Source: Streptomyces sp. DG2A-72
Lineage (GTDB): Bacteria; Actinomycetota; Actinomycetes; Streptomycetales; Streptomycetaceae
Assembly: GCF_030499575.1 (NCBI RefSeq)
Contig: NZ_JASTLC010000001.1
Span: forward strand, 5,170,001-5,234,000
DNA: 64,000 bases
Direction of reading: 5' to 3'
Shown here piece after piece: positions 24,329-32,597 of the stretch; position 1 is the stretch's first letter, and each line of letters begins with the position of its first letter. The position numbers and the translations under genes were made by a program. The notes below the pieces were generated by a model. The model was not told where the DNA came from and searched no databases. It was given only the letters and a program-made list of their open reading frames with translations.

Positions 24329-26155
24329 TCAGAAAGCGGCCTCGTCCAGCTCCATCAGATCCAGGTCGACGCCTTCCGCGAGCTTGCGCGCGCCGGTGAC
24401 GCCGGGCAGGACGTTGGCCGCGAAGAACTTCGCCGCCGCAATTTTGCCGGTGTAGAACGCCTTGTCCTTTGCGGACGCGTTCGGCAGCTTCTCGGCGGCG
24501 ACCGCGGCGCCCTTGAGGAGCAGATAGCCGACGACGACGTCACCGGAGGCCATCAGCAGGCGGGTGGTGTTCAGGCCCACCTTGTAGATGTTCTTGACGT
24601 CCTGCTCGGTGGCCGCGAGGTCGGTCAGCATGAGGCCGACGATGGCCTCCAGCTCGACGGCGGCCTTGGCCAGGTGCTCGCGGGCGCCCGCCAGCTCCTC
24701 GCCGCCGGTGCCGACGGCCAGGAACTTCTTGATGTCCTCGGCGAGGGAGTTCAGCGCGGCGCCCTGGTTGCGGACGATCTTCCGGAAGAAGAAGTCCTGG
24801 CCCTGGATCGCCGTGGTGCCCTCGTAGAGGGTGTCGATCTTGGAGTCGCGGATGTACTGCTCGATCGGGTACTCCTGCAGGAAGCCGGAGCCGCCGAAGG
24901 TCTGCAGCGACTGGGCGAGCTGCTCGTAGCCCTTCTCGGAGCCGTAGCCCTTGACGATCGGCAGGAGCAGGTCGTTCAGCGCGTGCTCGGTCTTGGCGTC
25001 CTCGCCGGCGGCTTCCTTCACGGCGATCGAGTCCTGCACGGAGGCCGTGTAGAGGACCAGCGCGCGCATGCCCTCGGCGTACGCCTTCTGCGTCATCAGC
25101 GAGCGGCGGACGTCCGGGTGGTGCGTGACGGTGACCTTGGGCGCGGCCTTGTCCATGAACTTCGCCAGGTCCGGGCCCTGGACGCGCTCCTTGGCGTACT
25201 CCAGGGCGTTGAGGTAGCCCGTCGACAGCGTGGAGATCGCCTTCGTGCCGACCATCATCCGCGCGAACTCGATGATGCGGAACATCTGGCGGATGCCGTC
25301 GTGCTTGTCGCCGATCAGCCAGCCCTTGGCGGGGTGCTGGTCGCCGAAGGTCATCTCGCAGGTGTTGGAGGCCTTCAGGCCCATCTTGTGCTCGACGTTG
25401 GTGGCGTAGACGCCGTTGCGCTCGCCCAGCTCGCCGGTCTCGAAGTCGAAGAGGTGCTTCGGGACGAGGAAGAGGGACAGGCCCTTGGTGCCGGGGCCGG
25501 CACCCTCGGGACGCGCCAGCACGTAGTGAAGGATGTTCTCCTCCATGTCGTGCTCACCGGAGGTGATGAAGCGCTTCACGCCCTCGATGTGCCAGGAGCC
25601 GTCCTCCTGCTGGATCGCCTTGGTACGCCCGGCGCCGACGTCCGAACCCGCGTCGGGCTCGGTCAGCACCATGGTGGAGCCCCAGGTCCGCTCGACCGCG
25701 ATCTGGGCGATCTGCTTCTGGACGTCGTTGCCCTCGTCGAAGAGGATTCCGGCGAAGGCCGGACCGGAGGAGTACATCCACACGGCCGGGTTGGCGCCCA
25801 GGATCAGCTCCGCGTACGACCAGATCAGCGACGGGGGAGCAGTGGTGCCACCGATCTCCTCGGGCAGGCCGAGCCGCCAGTACTCGGAGTCCATGAACGC
25901 CTTGTAGCTCTTCTTGAAGGACGCGGGCACCGGCGCCGTGTGGGTCTCCGGGTCGAAGACCGGCGGGTTGCGGTCGGCGTCCGCGAAGGACTCCGCCAGG
26001 TCGTTCTCCGCGAGGCGGGTCATCTCGTCGAGGATGGATTTCGCGGTCTCGACGTCCATCTCCTCGAACGGGCCCGTGCCGTACAGCTTGTCGCGCCCGA
26101 GTACTTCGAAGAGGTTGAACTCGATGTCGCGCAGATTCGACTTGTAGTGCCCCAT
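24329..26155 (-). CDS. Large acyl-CoA dehydrogenase (FadE-type, 608 aa)
   Basis: 608 residues from ATG 26153-26155 ([20 protein letters not shown]). ACAD motifs are [56 protein letters not shown], and the catalytic glutamate in [16 protein letters not shown]-terminal helical extension of about 130 residues is typical of the long actinobacterial branch acting on long-chain acyl-CoA. It carries out the first step of beta-oxidation with FAD. It is monocistronic, with its own terminator. The promoter region contains an interrupted palindrome (26210-26246) that probably binds a TetR-type fatty-acid regulator. Confidence 0.93.
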   Translation of the reverse strand: MGHYKSNLRDIEFNLFEVLGRDKLYGTGPFEEMDVETAKSILDEMTRLAENDLAESFADADRNPPVFDPETHTAPVPASFKKSYKAFMDSEYWRLGLPEEIGGTTAPPSLIWSYAELILGANPAVWMYSSGPAFAGILFDEGNDVQKQIAQIAVERTWGSTMVLTEPDAGSDVGAGRTKAIQQEDGSWHIEGVKRFITSGEHDMEENILHYVLARPEGAGPGTKGLSLFLVPKHLFDFETGELGERNGVYATNVEHKMGLKASNTCEMTFGDQHPAKGWLIGDKHDGIRQMFRIIEFARMMVGTKAISTLSTGYLNALEYAKERVQGPDLAKFMDKAAPKVTVTHHPDVRRSLMTQKAYAEGMRALVLYTASVQDSIAVKEAAGEDAKTEHALNDLLLPIVKGYGSEKGYEQLAQSLQTFGGSGFLQEYPIEQYIRDSKIDTLYEGTTAIQGQDFFFRKIVRNQGAALNSLAEDIKKFLAVGTGGEELAGAREHLAKAAVELEAIVGLMLTDLAATEQDVKNIYKVGLNTTRLLMASGDVVVGYLLLKGAAVAAEKLPNASAKDKAFYTGKIAAAKFFAANVLPGVTGARKLAEGVDLDLMELDEAAF

Positions 26156-26209
26156 GGCGACTGGCTCCGTAGAGATCGGCGAGGCACTGGATCCTCGCGC
26201 TCGTTCACA

Positions 26210-26246
26210 TACCAACAAGTAGCTACGATGATGCTACCCGTCGGTA
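26210..26246. promoter_or_regulatory. Probable operator of the fadE gene
   Basis: Arms taccaacaagtagc (26210-26223) and gctacccgtcggta (26233-26246) pair at 11 of 14 positions across a 9-nt spacer. It lies 55-91 bp upstream of the start of the long acyl-CoA dehydrogenase. Both halves contain the tac-n6-ggta pattern on the minus strand. Confidence 0.6.
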
Positions 26247-26282
26247 ATAAGACGCAACCCCGATCCGGTCATCTGTGACAGG

Positions 26283-27119
26283 TCACACCGGAACCGTCAG
26301 AGTCGCCGTGTATCCCTTCGCCACACTGCCCTCGACCGCCGCCAGCTGCTGGTCGTAGCCGTCGCTGAAGATGCTGTCCGACTCCAGGGAGAGCTGGCCG
26401 AGGTTCTGCACACTCTGGCTGTAACCGTCCGTCGCGTACACCGTGTCGCAGACGTCCTTCGGGAACGCGAGCTGCGAAGTGTTCGTGATGGAGGTGGCGG
26501 CCGTGGCGTCCTCCAGGCTGCCGTAGACCTCGAAGTGGATGTGCGGCCAGCGGCCCGTGTAGCAGGCCGGAAAGATGCTCTTGAACGTGACCTGGCCCTT
26601 GTCGTCGGTCTCCTGGACGCCGCGCAGATAGTTCTCCTCGGTGACGCCCTCCGAGTACAGGGAATACCGGCCCTCCCGGTCGCACTGCCAGACATAGACC
26701 GCAGCCCCCGCCTTGGGCGTCCCGCAGCCGGAGGCGGCGTCCACGACCGTGAGCGTGACGGTCAGGGGCACGCCCTCGGCGGTGCCGCCGGCGGAGTCGC
26801 CGAAGCTCTTCGTGATGTCGCTGCGGACGACCCCGCTCTCCTTGAGGACGTTCACGCCGTTGGAGCCGTCGCCGGGGAAGGGGCCCGCGGTCTCCTCCGG
26901 CACGGTCGCGCACTCCGCGGGGGCAGAAGCGCTCCCGGAAGAAGCGCTGCCGGAGGAGGCGGCCGTCGGTGTCTCCCCCTCGGAGCTGCAGCCCACCAGC
27001 GGTATCAGTCCCGCCCCCGCCATCAGCCGGATCATCCGCCGGCGGGCGAGGACGGGGAGGTCGTAGGAGAGTCCCCGGTCGTGCTCGTGGATCTCGTCGT
27101 CATGATGGTGTCCGCCCAT
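26283..27119 (-). CDS. Intradiol ring-cleavage dioxygenase-like lipoprotein
   Basis: 278 residues. A leader with ARRRMIRLMAGAGLIPLVGCSSEGET shows twin-basic residues and a lipobox (LVGC), so the protein is exported and probably lipid-anchored. The mature part is an intradiol dioxygenase fold: PEETAGPFPGDG, AAVYVWQCDREGRYSLYSEG, and the Fe-binding block FKSIFPACYTGRWPHIHFEVYG with Tyr and two His in place. Family knowledge: exported members are widespread in Streptomyces, and their substrates are poorly known; catechols derived from lignin or polyphenols are possible. The N-terminal GGHHHDDEIHEHD stretch is a histidine-rich tag-like region. Confidence 0.87.
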   Translation of the reverse strand: MGGHHHDDEIHEHDRGLSYDLPVLARRRMIRLMAGAGLIPLVGCSSEGETPTAASSGSASSGSASAPAECATVPEETAGPFPGDGSNGVNVLKESGVVRSDITKSFGDSAGGTAEGVPLTVTLTVVDAASGCGTPKAGAAVYVWQCDREGRYSLYSEGVTEENYLRGVQETDDKGQVTFKSIFPACYTGRWPHIHFEVYGSLEDATAATSITNTSQLAFPKDVCDTVYATDGYSQSVQNLGQLSLESDSIFSDGYDQQLAAVEGSVAKGYTATLTVPV

Positions 27120-27231
27120 GGCCGAAACCTAAGCGCGTCTCCCCGCGGAACGACAGGGTTCCGCGCCTGTCAACACCCTGTCGGTTCCGTACCGGCCCGC
27201 CCGGCCCCCCGCTCTCGGTACGCTTGCGCTC

Positions 27232-27696
27232 ATGTACGGCTACGACCAGAACGCCGGTGCCCAGCAGGGCTACGTCCCGCCGCAGCAGCCCATGCCCGGC
27301 GGGTACGGCCAGCAGCCGCCGCTGTACCCCGAGCCGTCCCCGCCCTCGGTCGCGGACGCGGTGCGGGCCTTCACCACCGGGCAGATGTCCGCGGAGGACT
27401 TCCAGCAGGTCTTCGCCACGTCGAAGGTCTACTGCCCGCGCGGTGACAACCCCGGCTTCCTCGCCCTGCACAACACCCAGCAGCCGGTGATCCCGATGTT
27501 CACCTCGCTGAAGGAGCTGCGCCGGTACGCGGGCAAGGAGTCCAAGTACTTCGTGATCACCGGCGCCGAGGTGATCGACCTGCTGCCGACCGGGTACGGC
27601 TTCGTCCTGGACATGGAGGGCGAGCACCGGATGGTGTTCGACGCGAAGGCGGTCGAGCAGATGGTGGAGTTCGCGATGCGGCGGATGTACGGCTAG
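27232..27696 (+). CDS. SseB-domain protein
   Basis: 154 residues. A Pro/Gln/Tyr-rich N-terminus (about 1-40: MYGYDQNAGAQQGYVPPQQP) precedes a compact domain. SAEDFQQVFATSKVYCPRGDNPGFLALHN and PVIPMFTSLKELRRYAGKESKYFVITGAEVIDLLP match the SseB N-terminal domain, first described in enhanced serine sensitivity. No catalytic motif is visible. The protein may be a cytoplasmic binding module; the low-complexity head suggests interaction or phase behaviour, which is only speculation. It is divergent from the intradiol lipoprotein gene. Confidence 0.82.
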   Translation: MYGYDQNAGAQQGYVPPQQPMPGGYGQQPPLYPEPSPPSVADAVRAFTTGQMSAEDFQQVFATSKVYCPRGDNPGFLALHNTQQPVIPMFTSLKELRRYAGKESKYFVITGAEVIDLLPTGYGFVLDMEGEHRMVFDAKAVEQMVEFAMRRMYG

Positions 27697-27879
27697 ACGC
27701 CACCCGTCGGCCGGAAACCCCCGCCGCGAAATCTCCACTCGATTGTCACAGCCATGCCATAGAGTGGGCCCCTGGCAGCCGCGCCCCGCACGTCACCGCT
27801 TCGGCGGTTCGCGTCCGGATGCCGCGCGGCGCTCTCAGCTCCCGGCGACCCCGGGATTCCTCGTGGGGGTTTCATCACT

Positions 27880-28079
27880 GTGCGCATGCGCAGCACCTCG
27901 GCCGCGACGGCATTCGCGGTCCTCTTCAGCTCGGTGGCGCTGAGCGTCGCCGCGGCCGGTACCGCGTCGGCCGAGTCCGCCAGGCGCCAAGCTCGCGGTC
28001 ACCCGCACCGACCTCGTCCGGCGACACCGTGAACTCGACGACGTACGGGGCCTGGAAGTACCTGTACTTCAGCGACTGA
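27880..28079 (+). pseudogene. Frameshifted small secreted-peptide gene (remnant)
   Basis: GTG 27880 or ATG 27886 opens a clear signal peptide (MRSTSAATAFAVLFSSVALS, with a probable cut after AAGTASAE). The frame then falls into basic low-complexity sequence and stops at 28032. A plausible mature tail, SSGDTVNSTTYGAWKYLYFSD, continues in a different frame to 28079. This fits one or two small indels in a former secreted peptide. No family is recognised, and an intact 50-residue product from the first frame cannot be excluded. Confidence 0.45.
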
Positions 28080-28102
28080 CGCGGGCTGCGGCCCGCACGG
28101 CG

Positions 28103-28130
28103 AAGCCCGGAGGGAATGTCCTTCGGGCTT
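28103..28130 (+). terminator. Hairpin terminator
   Basis: Left arm aagcccggagg (28103-28113) pairs with tccttcgggctt (28119-28130), with one G-T pair, followed by tcgtcgtt. It lies after the degraded peptide gene. Confidence 0.65.
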
Positions 28131-28194
28131 TCGTCGTTCCGGGTGGCAGGAAGTTCAATGCTCAACTAAACTGGCCGCACAAGGAGGTACCGAC

Positions 28195-29172
28195 ATGCCT
28201 GCAGTGACCGTCGAGAACCCGCTGACCCTGCCCCGCGTGGCCGCGCCGGCCGACGCCGTGGCACGTCCCGTGCTCGCTGTCACGACCGCGCCGAGCGGTT
28301 TCGAGGGCGAGGGCTTCCCGGTGCGCCGGGCGTTCGCCGGGATCAACTACCGCCACCTCGACCCGTTCATCATGATGGACCAGATGGGCGAGGTGGACTA
28401 CGCGCCGGGTGAGCCCAAGGGCACCCCCTGGCACCCGCACCGCGGCTTCGAGACCGTCACCTACATCATCGACGGGATCTTCGACCACCAGGACTCCAAC
28501 GGCGGTGGCGGCACCATCACCAACGGCGACACCCAGTGGATGACCGCGGGCGCCGGTCTGCTGCACATCGAGGCCCCGCCGGAGCACCTGGTGGTGTCCG
28601 GCGGTCTCTTCCACGGCCTCCAGCTGTGGGTGAACCTCCCGGCCAAGGACAAGATGATGCCCCCGCGCTACCAGGACATCCGCGGCGGCAACGTCCAGCT
28701 GCTCACCTCCCCCGACGGCGGCGCACTGCTGCGCGTCATCGCCGGTGAGCTGGACGGCCACGCCGGTCCTGGCATCACGCACACGCCGATCACGATGATC
28801 CACGCGACGCTGGCGCCGGGCGCGGAGATCACCCTGCCCTGGCGCGAGGACTTCAACGGGCTGGCGTACGTGCTGGCGGGCAAGGGCGCGGTGGGCCCCG
28901 AGCGCCGACCGGTCCAGCTGGGCCAGACCGCCGTCTTCGGCGCGGGCTCCGCGCTGACCGTCCGCGCGGACGAGCAGCAGGACTCGCACACGCCGGACCT
29001 GGAGGTCGTCCTCCTCGGCGGGCAGCCCATCCGTGAGCCCATGGCCCACTACGGGCCCTTCGTGATGAACACCCGCGAAGAACTCCAGCAGGCCTTCGAG
29101 GACTTCCAGAAGGGCCGGCTCGGGACCATCCCGGCCGTGCACGGCATGACCGAAGAGGGCCCTGACGCCTGA
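28195..29172 (+). CDS. Pirin-family bicupin protein
   Basis: 325 residues with an ideal ribosome site (aaggaggt) and ATG 28195. The N-terminal cupin holds the pirin metal motif in GTPWHPHRGFETVTYIIDG (two His, Glu) and the third His in LLHIEAPPEHLV. The C-terminal pirin cupin is also complete (HATLAPGAEITLPWREDFNGLAYVLAG). Bacterial pirins are iron-binding, redox-responsive proteins; some act as quercetinases and others modulate metabolic enzymes. Which applies here is not visible. It is followed at 87 bp by the AI-2E transporter gene on the same strand. Confidence 0.92.
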   Translation: MPAVTVENPLTLPRVAAPADAVARPVLAVTTAPSGFEGEGFPVRRAFAGINYRHLDPFIMMDQMGEVDYAPGEPKGTPWHPHRGFETVTYIIDGIFDHQDSNGGGGTITNGDTQWMTAGAGLLHIEAPPEHLVVSGGLFHGLQLWVNLPAKDKMMPPRYQDIRGGNVQLLTSPDGGALLRVIAGELDGHAGPGITHTPITMIHATLAPGAEITLPWREDFNGLAYVLAGKGAVGPERRPVQLGQTAVFGAGSALTVRADEQQDSHTPDLEVVLLGGQPIREPMAHYGPFVMNTREELQQAFEDFQKGRLGTIPAVHGMTEEGPDA

Positions 29173-29259
29173 CCGAGCAGGCCCCGACGCCTGACGCTCC
29201 GTCACCCGGGCGGGCTGTCCGCACAGGACAGCCCGCCCTGTGCGTGATCCGCTGGACGC

Positions 29260-30306
29260 GTGCAGCTGCTCCCCGACCCCGTGCGCCGGTTCGCCGCCTG
29301 GTGTGCCGTCATTCTGCTGACGGCGGGTGTGGTCTACGTCGGGATCCGGCTGGCCGTGGAGTTCCGTACGGCCGTCGTGCCGGTGCTGCTGGCGCTGCTC
29401 GGGACCGCGCTGCTCGGGCCGATGCACCGGCGGCTGGTGAAGGCGCGGGTCAACCGGTCCATCGCCGCCGCGGTGACCTGCGTCGCGGTCGTGGCCGTCG
29501 TCGGCGGGGCCGTGTACATCGTGGTCGCCGCGCTCATCGACACCGGGGACCAGATCGTCGCCTCGCTGAAGCAGGCGGCCGAGTCGCTCGCCGAGCACTT
29601 CGGGGCGGCCGGGACCTCGCTGGACGACGTCGCGTCCAACGCGAAGGAACTGCTCGCCAAGTTCGGCGGGACCGCCGCGTCCGGTGTGATCAGCGGGGTC
29701 AGTGTGGTGGGCGAGGCGATCGCCATGGCCGTACTGGCGCTGCTGCTCGTCTTCTTCTTTCTGCGGGACTCCGACAAGGCCGCGGACACGGTGCACGCCG
29801 TCGTGCCGGGCGGGGCCGCCGACACCGTCGAGGCCATGGCGCGGCGGGCCTTCGAGGCGGTCGAGGGGTTCATGCGCGGGACGACCTTCATCGCGCTGAT
29901 CGACGCTCTGTGCATCACGGTCGGACTGCTGGTCCTGGACGTGCCGGGCGCGGTGGGGCTGGGCGCCCTCGTCTTCGTCGGCGCCTACATCCCCTACCTC
30001 GGCGCCTTCCTCTCCGGCGCCGTCGCCGTGCTGGTGGCGCTGGCCGACCGCGGGTTCGTCATCGCGCTGTGGGCGCTGGGCGTCGTGCTCGCCGTGCAGG
30101 TGCTGGAGGGGCATGTCCTCCAGCCGGTGATCCAGAGCCGGACCGTGCAGATGCACCCGGCGCTGGTGATGGTGGCGATCACCGCGGGTGCGTCCGTGGC
30201 CGGCGTCCTCGGGATGCTGCTGGCGGTACCGCTGACCGCGGCGGCCTTCGGGGTCGTCCAGGAACTGCGGACGCGGTACGGGAGTGCCGAGCCGTCGGAT
30301 GCGTAG
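29260..30306 (+). CDS. AI-2E/TqsA-type transporter family protein
   Basis: 348 residues from GTG 29260. Hydrophobic helices are spread through the length (about 12-32, 36-56, 63-90, 150-170, 205-230, 235-290 and 300-330). The family-typical C-terminal block LGALVFVGAYIPYLGAFLSGAVAVLVAL and HVLQPVIQSRTVQMHPALVM are present. Family members export or exchange small metabolites or ions, and the autoinducer-2 label is historical. It ends only 9 bp before the convergent SpoIIE gene stop. Confidence 0.88.
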   Translation: MQLLPDPVRRFAAWCAVILLTAGVVYVGIRLAVEFRTAVVPVLLALLGTALLGPMHRRLVKARVNRSIAAAVTCVAVVAVVGGAVYIVVAALIDTGDQIVASLKQAAESLAEHFGAAGTSLDDVASNAKELLAKFGGTAASGVISGVSVVGEAIAMAVLALLLVFFFLRDSDKAADTVHAVVPGGAADTVEAMARRAFEAVEGFMRGTTFIALIDALCITVGLLVLDVPGAVGLGALVFVGAYIPYLGAFLSGAVAVLVALADRGFVIALWALGVVLAVQVLEGHVLQPVIQSRTVQMHPALVMVAITAGASVAGVLGMLLAVPLTAAAFGVVQELRTRYGSAEPSDA

Positions 30307-30315
30307 GGGCCGGCG

Positions 30316-32433
30316 CTACTCCGCCGCGCCCTCCTCCTCGTACAGCTCGAACCAGATGCTCTTGCCCTCGCCCCGCGGATCCACGCCCCACGCGTTCGCC
30401 AGCAGCTCGATGAGCATCAACCCGCGTCCGGAGGAGGCCAGTTCGCCGGGGCGGCGTTTGTGGGGGAGGTCGTCGCTGGTGTCGGTGACCTCGACATGGA
30501 GGCGGCGGATGCCGGCCTCGCCGGTGACCTGGGCGAGGAGGAGGGCGTCGGCGTCGGTGTGGACGAGGACGTTGGTGAGCATCTCGGACAGGAGCAGGAC
30601 GGCGGAGTCGACCTGGTCGGGGGAGGCCCAGTCGTGGAGGAGTTCGCGGAGTTGCTGGCGGGCGGTGGCGACCCGCTCGGGCTCCGCCTGGGCCACCGAG
30701 AGCATGGTGCGCCGTACCGCGCGACGTTCGACGACCGCCGTGTCCTCGCAGCCGCAGCCCTCCCCCTGCCGGCACAGCAGCAGCACCGCGATGTCGTCCT
30801 CGCGGCGGTCGGCCAGCGGGCCGGTGGTGTGGTGGGAGGAGGGGCCGTGCACCGCCTGGACCAGGGAGTCGGCGAGTTCCTCCAGGTTGCCCTTGTGTTC
30901 TTCGAGGGTGGTGCGGATCCGCAGCCAGCCGGTCTCCAGGTCGTGCCCGCCGGTCTCGATCAGGCCGTCCGTGCAGATCATCATGGTCTCGCCGGGTTCC
31001 AGGGTGAACCGGGTCGTCGGGTAGTCGGCGTCCGGGTCGATGCCGAGCGGCAGGCCGCCCGCCGTGGGCCGTGCCATGACCGTGCCGTCCGACATCCGGA
31101 TCGCCGGGTCGGGGTGCCCGGCGCGGGCGATGTCCAGGGTCCCGGTCACGGGGTCGGCCTCGGCGTACAGGCAGGTCGCGAAGCGCAGGTCGTCGCCGTC
31201 CGAGGTGATGCCGTGCAGAAAGCGGGAGGCGCGGGAGAGCACCGCGTCCGGGCGGTGGCCCTCGGAGGCGTACGCCCTGAGCGCTATCCGGAGCTGCCCC
31301 ATCAGGCCCGCCGCCCGCACATCGTGGCCCTGGACGTCGCCGATGACGAACGCGAACCGGCCGGAGGGCAGCGGGATCATGTCGTACCAGTCGCCGCCCA
31401 CCTGCAGGCCGCCGCCGGTCGGCACATAGCGTGCGGCGACGCTCATGCCCGGTATCTCGGGGCCGAGCGTGGGCAGCATCGAGCGCTGGAGGCCGTCCGT
31501 CAGCTCCCGCTCCGACTCGGCGAGCCCGGCCCGGGACAGGGCCTGCGCGAGCATGCGGGCCACCGTCGTCAGCACGGACCGCTCGTCCGGCGTGAACGCG
31601 ACGGGATACGTGAAGGCCGCCATCCAGGCGCCCATCGTCCGCCCGGCCACGGTCAGCGGCAGGAACGCCCACGACTGACGGCCGAAGTGCTGGGCCAGCG
31701 ACCAGGTGACCGGGTAGCGGGACTTGTACTGCTCGGGGGTGGACAGATAGACGGCCCGGCCGGTGCGAACCACCTCCGCCGCCGGGTAGTCGGTGTCCAG
31801 CGCCATGTGCGAGAAGGGGCTCTCGTCGCCCCCCTGGTGACCATGGTGGCCGATGATCGTCAGGCGATCGCCCGAGGTCCCGAACACGGCGAGACCGTCC
31901 GGTGAGAACCCCGGCATCGACAGCCCGGCCGCGACCCGCAGCACCTCCTCCGTCGACCGCGCCTCGGCCAGCGCCCGGCCCGCGTCCAGCAGGAACGCCT
32001 CCCGGGAGCGCCGCCAGTCCCCGGTCACCGTACGGCGCCCCGCGGCGGTACCCGGCGAGGGGTCGGTGACCTCCTGGAGGGAGCCCGTCACCTCGTACGA
32101 ACGCTTCTCGCGGTCGAAGGACGCGTGGAAGCGGCTGCGACCGACCCGGATGATCTGGCCCCGCTCATCCATGATCCGCACCCGCACCTCGCCGAGCGTG
32201 CCCTCGGCGACGGCGAGCTGGATCACTCCGCTGATCTCGTTCCAGTCCACCGGGTGCAGGCGGGCGCGCACCTGGGCCTGGCTGAGGGTGCACTGCTCGG
32301 CGGGCAGCCCGAGCAGCCGTGCCGTCTCCGCGTCGACCGTGACCAGCCGTGTGGCGGTGTTCCAGTGCCACAGTCCCGTCGCGAGGGCGGCGAGAACCTC
32401 CCCCACGGCCGGCAGGGGCTCACCAGTGCGCAT
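30316..32433 (-). CDS. Cytoplasmic SpoIIE-type PP2C phosphatase with PAS, GAF and HATPase
   Basis: 705 residues without a membrane segment. A PAS fold (about 10-115, including LARLHPVDWNEISG-like sequence) and a GAF domain (about 150-305) precede the PP2C/SpoIIE domain (about 315-545). That domain shows GGDWYDMIPLPSG, VIGDVQGHDVRAAG, ARAGHPDPAIR and MICTDGLIETGG metal and active-site motifs. The anti-sigma-type HATPase (about 575-700) shows SEMLTNVLVHTDADAL and ASSGRGLMLIELLANAWG. It should act on phosphorylated anti-sigma-antagonist proteins in a partner-switching network. It is divergent from aspS, sharing a promoter region that also contains parS. Confidence 0.93.
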   Translation of the reverse strand: MRTGEPLPAVGEVLAALATGLWHWNTATRLVTVDAETARLLGLPAEQCTLSQAQVRARLHPVDWNEISGVIQLAVAEGTLGEVRVRIMDERGQIIRVGRSRFHASFDREKRSYEVTGSLQEVTDPSPGTAAGRRTVTGDWRRSREAFLLDAGRALAEARSTEEVLRVAAGLSMPGFSPDGLAVFGTSGDRLTIIGHHGHQGGDESPFSHMALDTDYPAAEVVRTGRAVYLSTPEQYKSRYPVTWSLAQHFGRQSWAFLPLTVAGRTMGAWMAAFTYPVAFTPDERSVLTTVARMLAQALSRAGLAESERELTDGLQRSMLPTLGPEIPGMSVAARYVPTGGGLQVGGDWYDMIPLPSGRFAFVIGDVQGHDVRAAGLMGQLRIALRAYASEGHRPDAVLSRASRFLHGITSDGDDLRFATCLYAEADPVTGTLDIARAGHPDPAIRMSDGTVMARPTAGGLPLGIDPDADYPTTRFTLEPGETMMICTDGLIETGGHDLETGWLRIRTTLEEHKGNLEELADSLVQAVHGPSSHHTTGPLADRREDDIAVLLLCRQGEGCGCEDTAVVERRAVRRTMLSVAQAEPERVATARQQLRELLHDWASPDQVDSAVLLLSEMLTNVLVHTDADALLLAQVTGEAGIRRLHVEVTDTSDDLPHKRRPGELASSGRGLMLIELLANAWGVDPRGEGKSIWFELYEEEGAAE

Positions 32434-32550
32434 TGCCCCACTGTAGGGAGAGGTGATCGGTGACGGCCACCGAAGCTGTTCATCGTTGAATGGGTGTGAG
32501 GCGATTAATGGGTGGGAGGCGATCTTGGGGTGCCCGGTAGGCTTGGTGGA

Positions 32551-32564
32551 GTTTCACGTGAAAC
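32551..32564. promoter_or_regulatory. parS chromosome-segregation site
   Basis: This perfect 14-bp palindrome gtttcacgtgaaac is the canonical ParB-binding site of Streptomyces and most bacteria. It lies 34 bp upstream of aspS. Streptomyces parS sites cluster around oriC, so this places the window within the origin-proximal part of the chromosome. Confidence 0.93.
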
Positions 32565-32597
32565 AGCCCCCGATCCGCGAAGACTGGATGAACGACG

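Larger units (their letters stand above)
27697..28194. other. 498-bp spacer with one degraded secreted-peptide gene
   Basis: Apart from the remnant at 27880-28079 and a hairpin at 28103-28130, nothing in this stretch looks coding. The end carries the strong pirin ribosome site aaggaggt. Confidence 0.6.
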
